This document shows, piece by piece, positions 35,067 to 43,631 of a DNA stretch of 64,000 nucleotides. Source of the stretch: an uncultured Clostridia bacterium (GTDB lineage: Bacteria > Bacillota > Clostridia > Oscillospirales > Ruminococcaceae). Below the pieces are notes generated by a model. That model worked only from the letters and a program-made list of their open reading frames with translations. It was not told the DNA's origin and did not search any database. A program made the translations under genes and the position numbers. Location: contig CALZUA010000005.1 in the NCBI GenBank assembly GCA_945829235.1, positions 116,251 through 180,250 on the forward strand. The letters run 5' to 3'. Numbering within the stretch: the stretch's first letter is position 1; each line of letters starts with the position of its first letter.

Positions 35067-37460
35067 TCAGTTATTATACACCTTTCTTGCAATATCCACG
35101 GTTTCCTTCGCGTCCTTAGCATAGAAATCCGCACCAATTTTCTGCGCGTACTCGGGTGTCAGAACCGCGCCGCCGACAACGATTTTGCAGTTCAGCCCGC
35201 GTTCGTGAATGAGCTTGATTGTGCCCTCCATACTTTTGAGCGTTGTAGTCATCAGCGCGGACAGCCCGACCAGCCGCACGTCAAATTTCTCGGCAGCGTC
35301 CGCGACTGCTTCATAATCAACGTCTTTTCCTAAGTCTATTACCTCGAAGCCGTAGTTTTCGAGGAGCGTTTTTACGATGTTTTTGCCGATATCGTGTACG
35401 TCACCCTTGACCGTTGCCAGAACAACGCGCCCGCGGCTCTCGGTTTCACCGCCGCGGCTTGAAATCGCCTTTTTCACCTCATCGAAAGCGGCTTGAGCGG
35501 CACCCGCTGCGCCGATAAGCTGCGGCAGAAACATTTTACCCTTTTCAAAGAGCGCGCCCGCTTCATCAAGCGCGGGAATAAGCCGGTTGTTGATGATATC
35601 CATAGGCTCTTCGCCGTTGTCGAGAAGCTCTTTCGTGAGCTTTGCACACTCGGCTTTCAGACCGCTCAAAACCGCGTGCAGAATATCGTTTGCGCCTGTT
35701 TTAAGCTCGGTTTTCTCGGCTGACTTCACGGATTGCATCACAATCTGCTCCGCGCCAAACCGCTCGATATACTTCAATCCGCTCCTGTCGTAGCCCGAAA
35801 GCAACCGAAACGCGCAGACAGCTCCGGTCATCGCGGCGCTGTTCGGGTTCATAATCGCGAGGTCAAGACCGCTTTGCATAGCCATTGTGAGGAACGTGGA
35901 GTTAACAAGCTCGCGGTTTGGCAGCCCGAACGAGATGTTCGATACACCGAGCACGTTTTTCAGACCGAGTTTCTCGTGAACCATACGGATTGCTTTGAGC
36001 GTTTCGGCAGCTCCGTCCTGCTCAGCGGAAGCGGTTAGCGTGAGGCAGTCGATGTAGACATCGCGCTTCGGGATGCCGTAGAACTCCGCGCGCCTCAGGA
36101 TTTTCTCGGCAATTTCAAAGCGTTTCTCGGCAGTTTTGGGGATACCGTCCTTGTCGAGCGTCAGTCCGATAACCGCCGCGCCGTACTTTTTAACGAGCGG
36201 CAAAACCGTATCAAGTTTCTCGTCCTCGCCGTTGACGGAGTTTACGATAGGCTTGCCCGAAACCACTCTCAGAGCGGCTTCAAGGACATCTAGCTCGGTT
36301 GTATCGATTTGAAGCGGCGCGTCGGAAACGGACTGAATTGCGTCAACAGCCGCGAGCATCATCTCTTTTTCATCGATATCGGGTAGCCCTACATTCACGT
36401 CGAGAATTTCCGCGCCGCCGTCGCACTGCTCAACAGCCTGCCGCATTATATAATCAAGGTCGTGCCGCTTGAGCGCTTCTTTGAACAGCTTTTTGCCAGT
36501 GGGATTTATGCGTTCGCCGATAATCCTCACGGTATCGATTTCAACAACCTTTGAAGCCGAGCAAACCGCCGCGGGTATTTCCACGTTTTTCCTGACAAAC
36601 GTTTTGCTTTGCAGTTTTTCAACAATTTTCGCGATAAATTCGGGAGAAGTTCCGCAGCACCCGCCGAGAATTTTTACGCCCATATCGGCGATTTTCTCAA
36701 CGGTATCGGCAAATTGCTCGGGTGAGATGTTGTACTCGTTGGTAACGGGGTCGGGAAGACCTGCGTTCGGGCGCACGGAAACCGGCACTTCCGCCCATTT
36801 CATAATCTCCTCGACAATCGGGAGCGCTTCCTCCGGACCGAGTGAGCAGTTCATTCCAACAGCGTCCGCGCCCGCGCCTTGCAATGTGAGAACCGCCGAA
36901 GCCGCCGTGCAGCCGGTAAATGTGCGGAGATTTTTCTCGAAGGACATCGTGCAGATAACGGGGAGAGCCGTGTTCTCCTTTGCGGCAAGAAGCGCGGTTT
37001 TTGCCTCGGTGAGGTCGGTCATGGTTTCGATTGCGATGAAATCCGCGCCCGCGTTTTCGCCCGCTTTCATAACCTCGCTGAACATCTCGTAAGCCTCGTC
37101 AACGGGCATATCCCCCGCGGGACGAAGCATTCTTCCCAGCGAACCCACGTCCAGCGCCACGAGAACTTCCGTTCCCGCGCAAGCCTTTTTCGCGATATCG
37201 ACAGCCTTTCCGATTACTTCATCAACGGAATATTTGCTGTTTTTGAGCTTGTTTCGGTTTGCACCGAAAGTGTTCGCGTAGACCGCCTGCGCGCCTGACG
37301 CGATATATTGACGGTGGATATTCTCGATTAAATCGGGGTTTGTGAAATTCAGCTCCTCGGGCAGCCCGCCGAGCTTCAGACCCGATTTTTGGAGCATTGT
37401 CCCCATCGCGCCGTCAAGTATAATGAATTTGTCGTTTTTGAGCAATTCTCTGAAAGTCAT
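35067..37460 (-). CDS. metH: Cobalamin-dependent methionine synthase, short form
   Basis: 797 residues. It methylates homocysteine using methyltetrahydrofolate via cobalamin. Domains: homocysteine-binding barrel (residues 1-290; zinc Cys in GMNCSLGP and GGCCGTSPE), pterin-binding barrel (from RIIGERINPTGKK near 315), B12 cap near 600-670 and B12-binding Rossmann domain with VKGDVHDIGKNI (His is the cobalt ligand). The C-terminal SAM-dependent reactivation domain of E. coli MetH is missing, so a separate activating protein would be needed; none is in the window. Confidence 0.94.
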   Translation of the reverse strand: MTFRELLKNDKFIILDGAMGTMLQKSGLKLGGLPEELNFTNPDLIENIHRQYIASGAQAVYANTFGANRNKLKNSKYSVDEVIGKAVDIAKKACAGTEVLVALDVGSLGRMLRPAGDMPVDEAYEMFSEVMKAGENAGADFIAIETMTDLTEAKTALLAAKENTALPVICTMSFEKNLRTFTGCTAASAVLTLQGAGADAVGMNCSLGPEEALPIVEEIMKWAEVPVSVRPNAGLPDPVTNEYNISPEQFADTVEKIADMGVKILGGCCGTSPEFIAKIVEKLQSKTFVRKNVEIPAAVCSASKVVEIDTVRIIGERINPTGKKLFKEALKRHDLDYIMRQAVEQCDGGAEILDVNVGLPDIDEKEMMLAAVDAIQSVSDAPLQIDTTELDVLEAALRVVSGKPIVNSVNGEDEKLDTVLPLVKKYGAAVIGLTLDKDGIPKTAEKRFEIAEKILRRAEFYGIPKRDVYIDCLTLTASAEQDGAAETLKAIRMVHEKLGLKNVLGVSNISFGLPNRELVNSTFLTMAMQSGLDLAIMNPNSAAMTGAVCAFRLLSGYDRSGLKYIERFGAEQIVMQSVKSAEKTELKTGANDILHAVLSGLKAECAKLTKELLDNGEEPMDIINNRLIPALDEAGALFEKGKMFLPQLIGAAGAAQAAFDEVKKAISSRGGETESRGRVVLATVKGDVHDIGKNIVKTLLENYGFEVIDLGKDVDYEAVADAAEKFDVRLVGLSALMTTTLKSMEGTIKLIHERGLNCKIVVGGAVLTPEYAQKIGADFYAKDAKETVDIARKVYNN

Positions 37461-37534
37461 ATTTTTTCTCCTACTTTATTTGTTGATATCTCGTCCTCTT
37501 TCGTCAGTCTGCGCAGCGCGAAAATCGTGATTAT
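37457..37534 (-). pseudogene. Remnant of a MATE exporter 3' end
   Basis: 25 codons reading ITIFALRRLTKEDEI then STNKVGEKI and stop. They match the C-terminus of the intact MATE gene (ITLFALRRLPKEDEV). At DNA level 37490-37535 matches 38003-38048 at all but about four bases. The stop overlaps the metH start as ATGA, so this tail once belonged to a gene translationally coupled to metH. The remainder of that copy is gone, replaced by the gene at 37531-37962. Confidence 0.65.
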
Positions 37535-37962
37535 GAGATTTCAGCTTCACATTTAATGCTTACATTTATGGAACCAAGGAACTTTGGTTCGCACCACCCT
37601 GAATATACAGAAAACGCTTCTGTAATCAATCCAATTATTTCATCCTTCTTATCCCATATCTCTTTTGGGATAGAAATACGCCATATATTCCAAATTATGT
37701 TGACTTTTGTGCTATAGTTTCCGTCTCCGGTTTCAACGACCTCCATCCGTATTGTATGACCATTCCACCACAAATCATAAAAGTAAGGCATATCATGATA
37801 TCCACCACCTATTGCAATCAGATATGCGTTTCGTTCCCTATCAGCTGACCATGTTTTATCTGATGGCAAATCCAGAGTGTCACTACCCCAACAATTCTTT
37901 AAACCCATGGACATAAAGAATTGCCAATCTTCCTCTGGCACCTTTTCAAATACAAAAGCCAT
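37531..37962 (-). CDS. Hypothetical protein inserted next to a MATE remnant
   Basis: 143 residues, not recognised. Trp/Asp/Glu-rich and soluble (EDWQFFMSMGLKNCWG near the start, IIWNIWRISIPKEIWDKK in the middle). AT-rich compared with metH and the MATE gene on either side. Its stop codon lies inside the duplicated MATE tail, so its 3' end was fixed by the insertion event. It could be a small immunity or orphan protein; nothing proves that. Confidence 0.6.
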   Translation of the reverse strand: MAFVFEKVPEEDWQFFMSMGLKNCWGSDTLDLPSDKTWSADRERNAYLIAIGGGYHDMPYFYDLWWNGHTIRMEVVETGDGNYSTKVNIIWNIWRISIPKEIWDKKDEIIGLITEAFSVYSGWCEPKFLGSINVSIKCEAEIS

Positions 37963-37987
37963 AACAAATACCTCATTCCCATTAACT

Positions 37988-39388
37988 TCAGCCGGTTTGC
38001 ACCTCGTCCTCTTTCGGCAGCCTGCGCAGCGCGAAAAGCGTGATTATAATAATGAGCACGGAGCAGGTTGTCCAAATGATAGGCTCGGAGATGATAACGC
38101 CGAAATATCCGCCGACCGCTTCGATTGAGCCGCCGACAGTTCCCGTGTGACCGCCGAAAAGCGGTATCATCACAAGCACGGTGATGATTTTCCAAGACAA
38201 TTCGATAATACTGCACAAAATCGGCACGGCGCTTTTCCCAAGCCCTTGAAGCGATGACCTAAGCGACAACAGCGCCGCAAGCGGGTAGTAGAACGGCACG
38301 CTCCATTTGAGGTACAGAACAGCCGTTGAGATGATTTCCGCGCTCTTTGCTTCTTCCGATGAAACCAGCATTCCAACAAGGAAATTTCCCGCGAAAAACA
38401 CTAGCCCGAGCGTTATTGTTGCCCAAGAGAACGCGAGAATCAACCCGTCACGGATACCGATTTTAATGCGGGAATACTTGCCGGCACCGCGGTTTTGTGA
38501 GCAAAATGTAACGAGCGTTGCGCTGATTGACGAGAACGGCATTATCAGCAGTCCGAAAATCTTTCTCGCCGCGGTATGCGCCGTGATAATCTCCTCGCCG
38601 AATCCGTTTATACCGTTCTGTAAAACGATTGAGCCCATATCAACGATTGAGTACATAAGCGCCATTCCGAAGCCTGCTCCGAGCAACTCGGCGGTGGATT
38701 CTTTGGTGAACTTGAAGTCCTTTTTCTTGACCAACAGAAACGGTCTGCGTTTAACGAGGTAAATCATACACACAACCGCGGACATAAGCTGAGCGGCAAC
38801 GGTAGCCAGAGCCGCGCCGAGCACGCCCATTTCAAACACGCACACCAGCAACAAGTCAAGCACAATATTTAGCGCGGTTGAGATGATAAGTATAATGAGC
38901 GGGATAACGCTGTCGCCGACTGCGCGCAGGATTGCCGCTTCAAAGTTGTACAAAAGCGTTACAACAAGCCCGAGTGCCACCACGAACAGATAATCCCTCG
39001 CTTGACCGAAAATCTCGGCAGGGGTGTTTAGCGCGGTGAGCAGCGGCTCGATGAAGATTGTGGTTGCGCAGATAATCAGAGCGGTTGTAGCCGAAGAAAA
39101 CGTGAGCATACGCGCGATAGTTCGGCGCATTTCATCGTGCCGTCCCGCACCGAAATTCTTGGAAACGATGATAGCAAATCCCGTCACCAAGCCGTTTATC
39201 AGGCTGAACATCAGCGACACAACCGACGCTGTTGACCCGACGGCAGCAATCGCGCTGTTTCCCAAATTCTGACCGATGATAATGGTATCGGTAAGACTGT
39301 AAACCTGCTGGAAAATGTTTCCCAGCAGTATCGGCAGGGCAAATGCCGCGATTAGCTTCAGCGGTTTGCCGTTTGTTAAATCCTTCAT
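37988..39388 (-). CDS. MATE family efflux transporter
   Basis: 466 residues, about twelve membrane helices. The N-terminal half has ALPILLGNIFQQVYSLTDTIIIG and GSTASVVSLMFSLINGL; the second half repeats the fold with GINGFGEEIITAHTAARKI and FCSQNRGAGKYSRIKIG. These proteins export drugs or metabolites using Na+ or H+. The C-terminal 15 codons occur a second time at 37490-37535. Confidence 0.93.
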   Translation of the reverse strand: MKDLTNGKPLKLIAAFALPILLGNIFQQVYSLTDTIIIGQNLGNSAIAAVGSTASVVSLMFSLINGLVTGFAIIVSKNFGAGRHDEMRRTIARMLTFSSATTALIICATTIFIEPLLTALNTPAEIFGQARDYLFVVALGLVVTLLYNFEAAILRAVGDSVIPLIILIISTALNIVLDLLLVCVFEMGVLGAALATVAAQLMSAVVCMIYLVKRRPFLLVKKKDFKFTKESTAELLGAGFGMALMYSIVDMGSIVLQNGINGFGEEIITAHTAARKIFGLLIMPFSSISATLVTFCSQNRGAGKYSRIKIGIRDGLILAFSWATITLGLVFFAGNFLVGMLVSSEEAKSAEIISTAVLYLKWSVPFYYPLAALLSLRSSLQGLGKSAVPILCSIIELSWKIITVLVMIPLFGGHTGTVGGSIEAVGGYFGVIISEPIIWTTCSVLIIIITLFALRRLPKEDEVQTG

Positions 39389-39472
39389 TTTCTCTCTTCC
39401 TTTTGTTTATGTATATTCACTATATTCTAACATATCCCGCGACTTTTTTCAAGGGGATTTTTCATTTTGTGC

Positions 39473-39501
39473 TTGACAAAAAGGAAAAAAAGTTGTATAA
39501 T
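39473..39501 (+). promoter_or_regulatory. Sigma-A promoter for tRNA-Pro
   Basis: TTGACA at 39473-39478 and TATAAT at 39496-39501, spacer 17: perfect consensus, 18 bases before the tRNA. Confidence 0.9.
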
Positions 39502-39518
39502 TGTAGTGTTGCAAATAT

Positions 39519-39596
39519 CGGGGTGTGGCTCAGTTTGGCTAGAGCGCCTGCTTTGGGAGCAGGACGTCGCAGGTTCGAATCCTGTCACCCCGACCA
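39519..39596 (+). tRNA. tRNA-Pro (anticodon TGG)
   Basis: Acceptor arm CGGGGTG pairs with CACCCCG; anticodon stem CCTGC/GCAGG encloses loop TTTGGGA with anticodon TGG; TpsiC arm is GCAGGTTCGAATCCTGT, split as GCAGG/CCTGT-type pairing. CCA is encoded. It marks the left edge of the AT-rich island; tRNA genes are common integration sites, but I found no second copy of its 3' end downstream. Confidence 0.97.
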
Positions 39597-39618
39597 ACTT
39601 TATGTGACCAAATAGATA

Positions 39619-39660
39619 TTATGCCCGCAAACGGCTTCACAGAGCCACTTGCGGGCATAA
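39619..39660 (+). terminator. Long stem-loop after tRNA-Pro
   Basis: TTATGCCCGCAA (39619-39630) pairs perfectly with TTGCGGGCATAA (39649-39660), with an inner GGCT/AGCC pair, followed by ATCTTTTC. Likely the tRNA terminator. Confidence 0.75.
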
Positions 39661-39769
39661 ATCTTTTCGGAAACAAGTAATCGTCACCGTAGATATTTTT
39701 TAAGGTAAAATGGATATGTACCCCCTTTTGCAAAATTTTTTGGCGCTTTTTTGTGCAATATGTATAGAA

Positions 39770-39870
39770 CGCCTGCGATTGACTTCTCTTGAGCGAGGAG
39801 TTGATTGCAGGCGTTTTTTATTAGCCGAGATTGTGACGAAAAAGATTTTGGGGGATTTGAACCCTTTGAA
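39770..39870. repeat. Island repeat copy A (hairpin plus conserved block)
   Basis: A long hairpin, AACGCCTGC pairing with GCAGGCGTT with an inner CTTCTC/GAGGAG stem, ends in TTTTTATTA. The block from about 39808 to 39870, ending GATTTTGGGGGATTTGAACC, reappears in diverged form at 43522-43588. The pair brackets the retron module. Confidence 0.55.
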
Positions 39871-40195
39871 TACAATTTTTTCGAAGTTAAATTAGTGCAA
39901 AATAACAAAATGTGTGTAAATTGTCTTTTTTATCGAAAGAGAATTTACAGTTTTTTGTATGAGCCCCGTACACGGAAAATATTTATGGAGGTATTGAAAT
40001 GAACAATGAAAACAAGGAAAGCAAACCAAATTGCACGCTGATTTGGTGAAGCTGCCTTTAAGGCAGGAAAGTAATATTTTCAACCTTGCCGGGATTACGG
40101 CGAGGACTTTGAAGAAACACGGTCATCTGACCGATGTGTCCGAAATGACAGAGCGCGTATTTTTCAGCAAGAACTATATAAAAGCAATTTTCCTA
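39871..40195 (+). other. Gap with gene relics before the retron
   Basis: This stretch has no full gene. A ribosome site TGGAGG precedes an ATG at 39999 that codes only MNNENKESKPNCTLIW before a stop; a second short frame from 40031 reads LRQESNIFNLAGITARTLKK and then runs into the retron promoter. These look like decayed pieces of mobile-element genes. Confidence 0.35.
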
Positions 40196-40224
40196 TTGAC
40201 CAAATTAATTTGTTGTGGTATACT
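40196..40224 (+). promoter_or_regulatory. Promoter of the retron operon
   Basis: TTGACC at 40196-40201 and TATACT at 40219-40224, spacer 17, 63 bases before the ATPase start. No separate promoter is evident before the ncRNA, so this one probably drives all three parts. Confidence 0.75.
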
Positions 40225-40286
40225 TATATTGATATTTTTGACACTTATTTGAACAATAAGCCAAACTACTGTTTAGGAGATAATCA

Positions 40287-42221
40287 ATGATAACTGAAGT
40301 TTCAATCAATAATTTCAAATCCATAGAGAACGTTGATATTTCAATTGATTCTGATACAAACATTATGTGCTTTCTTGGAAAAAATGGAGCAGGGAAATCA
40401 AATATATTCAAAGCTCTTCGTTTTTTCTTTGATAATCTGAACAAGGACTTTTGTGATGATATTGGCATAGATAGAATTAACCCATATATCCAAAAATGTA
40501 CGATTTCAATATCATTCAATGTTCATCTGCTGAAAGTCAAATCTGAATACAATTCTAAGCTTGAATCAGATTTTAAAATATTAAAAAACTATTTTGAACC
40601 TGATAAAAGCAATCAATTAATCAAATTGACAATGACGCAAAATAAAGATGGTACAATTATGTGGAATATAAGGGATAGGGCTGTTCGAGGTATTATCAAA
40701 AATCTTTTTCCATTTTACTACATTGATACACGGCATCTTGATCTTTATTCATGGAGCTGGCTTTGGAAAATAATAAATGATTTGTCTGCAACCAAATCTC
40801 AGGTAGAACCAGATAAATTTAATCAAGTTATTGATGCGGCCTTTTCTGAAGTATATGGAAAAAAGTATACTGACAGCAAAAATATTCTATCAAAATGTTT
40901 TGAAGATAATTTGATTACTTTGGATAAATACCATTTTGAAAATAGACTGGCTAATGCATTTGCTATGAGATTTGGAGGAGACCATTTTTTAATGAATGAA
41001 AGAAATCTTGACTTTTATTCTGATGGAACGAATTCTGTTCAGTATTTAAAGTTATTGACTTCTCTCATCCCTCAAATTTCAGTAACAAGTTGCAAATTCC
41101 CTATTATAATAGTAGATGAGCCTGAAATTGGTTTACATAATTCTTTTATTAGAGAGTATATAGACTGTGTATGCAATAATATAAAAAGTAATGCATTTCT
41201 TTTTATAAGTACTCATTCACCTAAAATCATTGAGGAACTTGCATTAAGAAAAACAAAATATGAATTATACAAGGTTGAGGTGTTCCGACTTCATTCTATC
41301 CTAAAGAAAATGAATTTGTCATGGCTTAAGAATGAAAATGCAAGGATATCAATAAAGGAAACAGAGTGCTATTTCAGCGATTATTTGGTATATGTTGAGG
41401 GAGAAACCGAACTACAACTGTTTTCTAATGAACGAATACTATCGTTGTATCCACAGATTAAGAAAATTCATTTCTATTCATTTGACAGCAATGATGCAAG
41501 GCTCAGAAATGCACACTCAGGGTCACTGAATTTAGGAATAGATTACAAAGTTATTGTTGATATGGATAAAATTGTAACATATATAAAAAATAGTTCTAAA
41601 TTTAAGCTTAAATCCGATTCGCTGGTTTCTCCAATAAAAAATAATCAAAAAAATCAGTCCGATTTGTTTAGATATCATAATCAACATACTCAAGTCGATA
41701 TGATATCATTGAGGAAAAAAATTGAGTCTCTTCTTAAATTGACATATAGCCCATCGTCAGGACTTCACTATTTTTGCGATAATAATTATAGCTCTTTAGT
41801 ACAAAGTATAAAATCATACTGTGAATTTTATAATGTGATTGTAAATAAAACTACCATAGAGGGAGAACTGATAACCTCAGAAAACCTTGATAAATTTATG
41901 CTATATTTAGATGCTCTTACTTTTAATAAAGAAACTCAACGTCAGCATCATAAAATAAAAAACCTCCCTGATTGCAATGAAAAAATTGCGCGAGTAATTT
42001 GCGAATGCAATGGAAGAAGTGAATTGCAGGACAACTGCGGTTTAAAACACAAGTCAATTATTGGCGGAAAAACAAGTGGGTGGTGTTCAAAGTGGCTTGA
42101 TTTCTATTTCTTAAACTATATAGATCCTATCACAGATGATAAAGATAAAATAAAGCAATTTGAAAAAGATTTTCCTTCTTTAAATAGTACTTTACAAATT
42201 CTTAAAAATATGGTACAATAA
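40287..42221 (+). CDS. Retron-associated OLD-type ATPase/TOPRIM protein
   Basis: 644 residues. SMC/ABC-type ATPase: ITEVSINNFKSIENVDIS at the start, Walker A FLGKNGAGKSNIFKALRFF near residue 30, and Walker B IIIVDEPEIGLHNSF with a following ISTHSP switch near residue 270-310. After it comes a TOPRIM-like part, YLVYVEGETELQLF near residue 370 and VIVDMDKIV near 425, as in OLD-family nucleases. The C-terminus has GGKTSGWCSKWLDFYF. OLD-type ATPases are toxic effectors of some retrons (Eco8-like). It precedes the ncRNA and RT; no HNH (PtuB) partner is present. Confidence 0.8.
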   Translation: MITEVSINNFKSIENVDISIDSDTNIMCFLGKNGAGKSNIFKALRFFFDNLNKDFCDDIGIDRINPYIQKCTISISFNVHLLKVKSEYNSKLESDFKILKNYFEPDKSNQLIKLTMTQNKDGTIMWNIRDRAVRGIIKNLFPFYYIDTRHLDLYSWSWLWKIINDLSATKSQVEPDKFNQVIDAAFSEVYGKKYTDSKNILSKCFEDNLITLDKYHFENRLANAFAMRFGGDHFLMNERNLDFYSDGTNSVQYLKLLTSLIPQISVTSCKFPIIIVDEPEIGLHNSFIREYIDCVCNNIKSNAFLFISTHSPKIIEELALRKTKYELYKVEVFRLHSILKKMNLSWLKNENARISIKETECYFSDYLVYVEGETELQLFSNERILSLYPQIKKIHFYSFDSNDARLRNAHSGSLNLGIDYKVIVDMDKIVTYIKNSSKFKLKSDSLVSPIKNNQKNQSDLFRYHNQHTQVDMISLRKKIESLLKLTYSPSSGLHYFCDNNYSSLVQSIKSYCEFYNVIVNKTTIEGELITSENLDKFMLYLDALTFNKETQRQHHKIKNLPDCNEKIARVICECNGRSELQDNCGLKHKSIIGGKTSGWCSKWLDFYFLNYIDPITDDKDKIKQFEKDFPSLNSTLQILKNMVQ

Positions 42222-42222
42222 T

Positions 42223-42416
42223 GATGTGAGTAGTAAACCGTATAAAAAGTGCATTTTTTATACTACCCTGTGACATTTTCTTGGAAAGCCTTAAAAAGCT
42301 TACATATTAAAAAATAATCCAGGGGTTTGCAAATTGCTACTGCTAGTTCCGCTCGATAATATTGAATACTTTGGCATATGGTCTCGCGGAGCGGTATACA
42401 GAGAGGTACTCACATC
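42223..42416 (+). ncRNA. Candidate retron msr-msd RNA
   Basis: GATGTGAGTA (42223-42232) is perfectly complementary to TACTCACATC (42407-42416), the a1/a2 arms expected at the two ends of a retron RNA. Next to a1 is G42233, a candidate branching guanosine. Inside lie a strong msr-like hairpin, GTATAAAAA (42240-42248) with TTTTTATAC (42255-42263), a smaller AAGC/GCTT hairpin, and an msd-like stem CCGCTC (42349-42354) with GAGCGG (42389-42394). It sits directly between the ATPase stop and the RT gene. Confidence 0.7.
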
Positions 42417-42451
42417 GTACCGAGAAGATTGATTCTTCTCGGTACTTTTTT
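42417..42451 (+). terminator. Terminator of the retron RNA
   Basis: GTACCGAGAAGA (42417-42428) pairs perfectly with TCTTCTCGGTAC (42434-42445), loop TTGAT, followed by six Ts. It starts immediately after the a2 arm and lies 14 bases before the RT start, so RT expression needs read-through. Confidence 0.88.
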
Positions 42452-42464
42452 GAAAGGATGTTTT

Positions 42465-43460
42465 ATGGACGGATTTAGAATACTCAACAAAGAATCATGG
42501 CTGAAAATGCTGAACATTTCAGAGAATGAACTAAAAGTAATTTTAGACAATAAAAACACGGCTTATAATATAATAAAAAAGCCTAAAAAGGGTGGTTATA
42601 GAACAATATATTGCATTAACAATGAAAGTCAATTATACATACTTCAGAACAGAATACAAAAACATTTTTTTTGTAATATTTATTTACCTGAATGTGTATA
42701 TGGATTCAGAGCGCACTATTCATATTTGGATTTTCTGATACCGCATATTTCAAACAATTCAGATCGATGCTTCCTAAGACTTGACATAAAAGACTTTTTT
42801 GATTCAATTTCAATAGAAAATATCAAATCATTCATAAAGTATTACATTGATGAGCACCAAAATTTGAATGATGAATCTCAAAAGACAAATGATATTGACT
42901 ATATACTTGACAGCTTTATTGATATAACAACGTTAAACGGCAAGTTTATTCAGGGAGCAGTTACTTCTCCGGCAATTTCCAACTTCTCTTTTCGGCAGTT
43001 GGATATCAGAATACTGAAATATTGTCAAAAGCTGAATATCTGTTACACCCGTTATGCCGATGATATGCTGTTTTCATCTGAAAGCGGATACCTTCACTCC
43101 AAACACTTTGTTAACGCAATCAAGGCAATGCTTAATGACTATGGTTTTTCGCTAAACTTAAATAAAACGTTGAAATACAGGTCAGAGATATCACTTAATG
43201 GATATGTTGTAGGTAATGATATCCGCTTGTCAAGAAATAAAATGAATAAGATTAATGAATTAATATTTAGATTAAGCAATCTGAACTTTGGCGGATTCTC
43301 AAGTGACCATGAAAAATATCATATAAAAAATCAGCTTGCTGGGTATCGTTCTTTACTAATTCAAATTTCGCGTTATGTACATGATACCAAAATTAAAAAG
43401 AAACTATCATGCAAAATCCAAACCATTCAAGAGCTTATTATAAAGCATTTTGATGAATGA
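42465..43460 (+). CDS. Retron-type reverse transcriptase
   Basis: 331 residues. Finger/palm motifs in order: GGYRTIYCINNESQLYILQNR, given here as GGYRTIYCINNES (43-56), motif A FLRLDIKDFFDS (D107), motif B GAVTSPAISNF (164-174), motif C YTRYADDMLFS (D199, D200), motif D YGFSLNLNKT, and ISLNGYVVGNDIRL at the place of the retron VTG box. The NAxxH motif is degenerate (LDFLIPHI). Length and absence of maturase or integrase domains fit a retron rather than a group II intron. ATG at 42465 follows AAAGGATG. Confidence 0.9.
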   Translation: MDGFRILNKESWLKMLNISENELKVILDNKNTAYNIIKKPKKGGYRTIYCINNESQLYILQNRIQKHFFCNIYLPECVYGFRAHYSYLDFLIPHISNNSDRCFLRLDIKDFFDSISIENIKSFIKYYIDEHQNLNDESQKTNDIDYILDSFIDITTLNGKFIQGAVTSPAISNFSFRQLDIRILKYCQKLNICYTRYADDMLFSSESGYLHSKHFVNAIKAMLNDYGFSLNLNKTLKYRSEISLNGYVVGNDIRLSRNKMNKINELIFRLSNLNFGGFSSDHEKYHIKNQLAGYRSLLIQISRYVHDTKIKKKLSCKIQTIQELIIKHFDE

Positions 43461-43521
43461 GCTGTGGTTTTTTGCGTTACAAGAATTGCCTGTGGCTGCT
43501 CAGCTTTACTAACTGCAAACC

Positions 43522-43588
43522 TCAGGCATTATTTATTGCTCGCGGTTTTTGACAAAAAAGATTATGGGGGAATTGAACCCTTTTATTG
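43522..43588. repeat. Island repeat copy B
   Basis: CTCAGGCATTATTTATTGCT through GATTATGGGGGAATTGAACC aligns with the block at 39808-39870 with scattered changes. It too follows a hairpin (TGCCTG with CAGGCA). It lies between the RT stop and the IS256 element. Confidence 0.55.
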
Positions 43589-43631
43589 AAAAAAATCAAC
43601 GGCTGAAATTGGGCAGAATGGATAAGGTATA

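Noticed and set aside
39519..39596. tRNA-Pro 3' end as a used attachment site
   Set aside because: No duplicate of its last 20 bases was found near the right edge of the island; it stays only a positional hint.
39840..39870. GGGTTCAAATCCCCC-like sequence on the minus strand as a tRNA fragment
   Set aside because: Only a TpsiC-arm-like stretch is present, no acceptor or anticodon arm; it belongs to the repeat found again at 43522.
40287..43460. Reverse transcriptase as a group II intron maturase
   Set aside because: No maturase (X) or endonuclease domain and no intron RNA domains V/VI downstream; a1/a2 pairing and the ATPase partner favour a retron.
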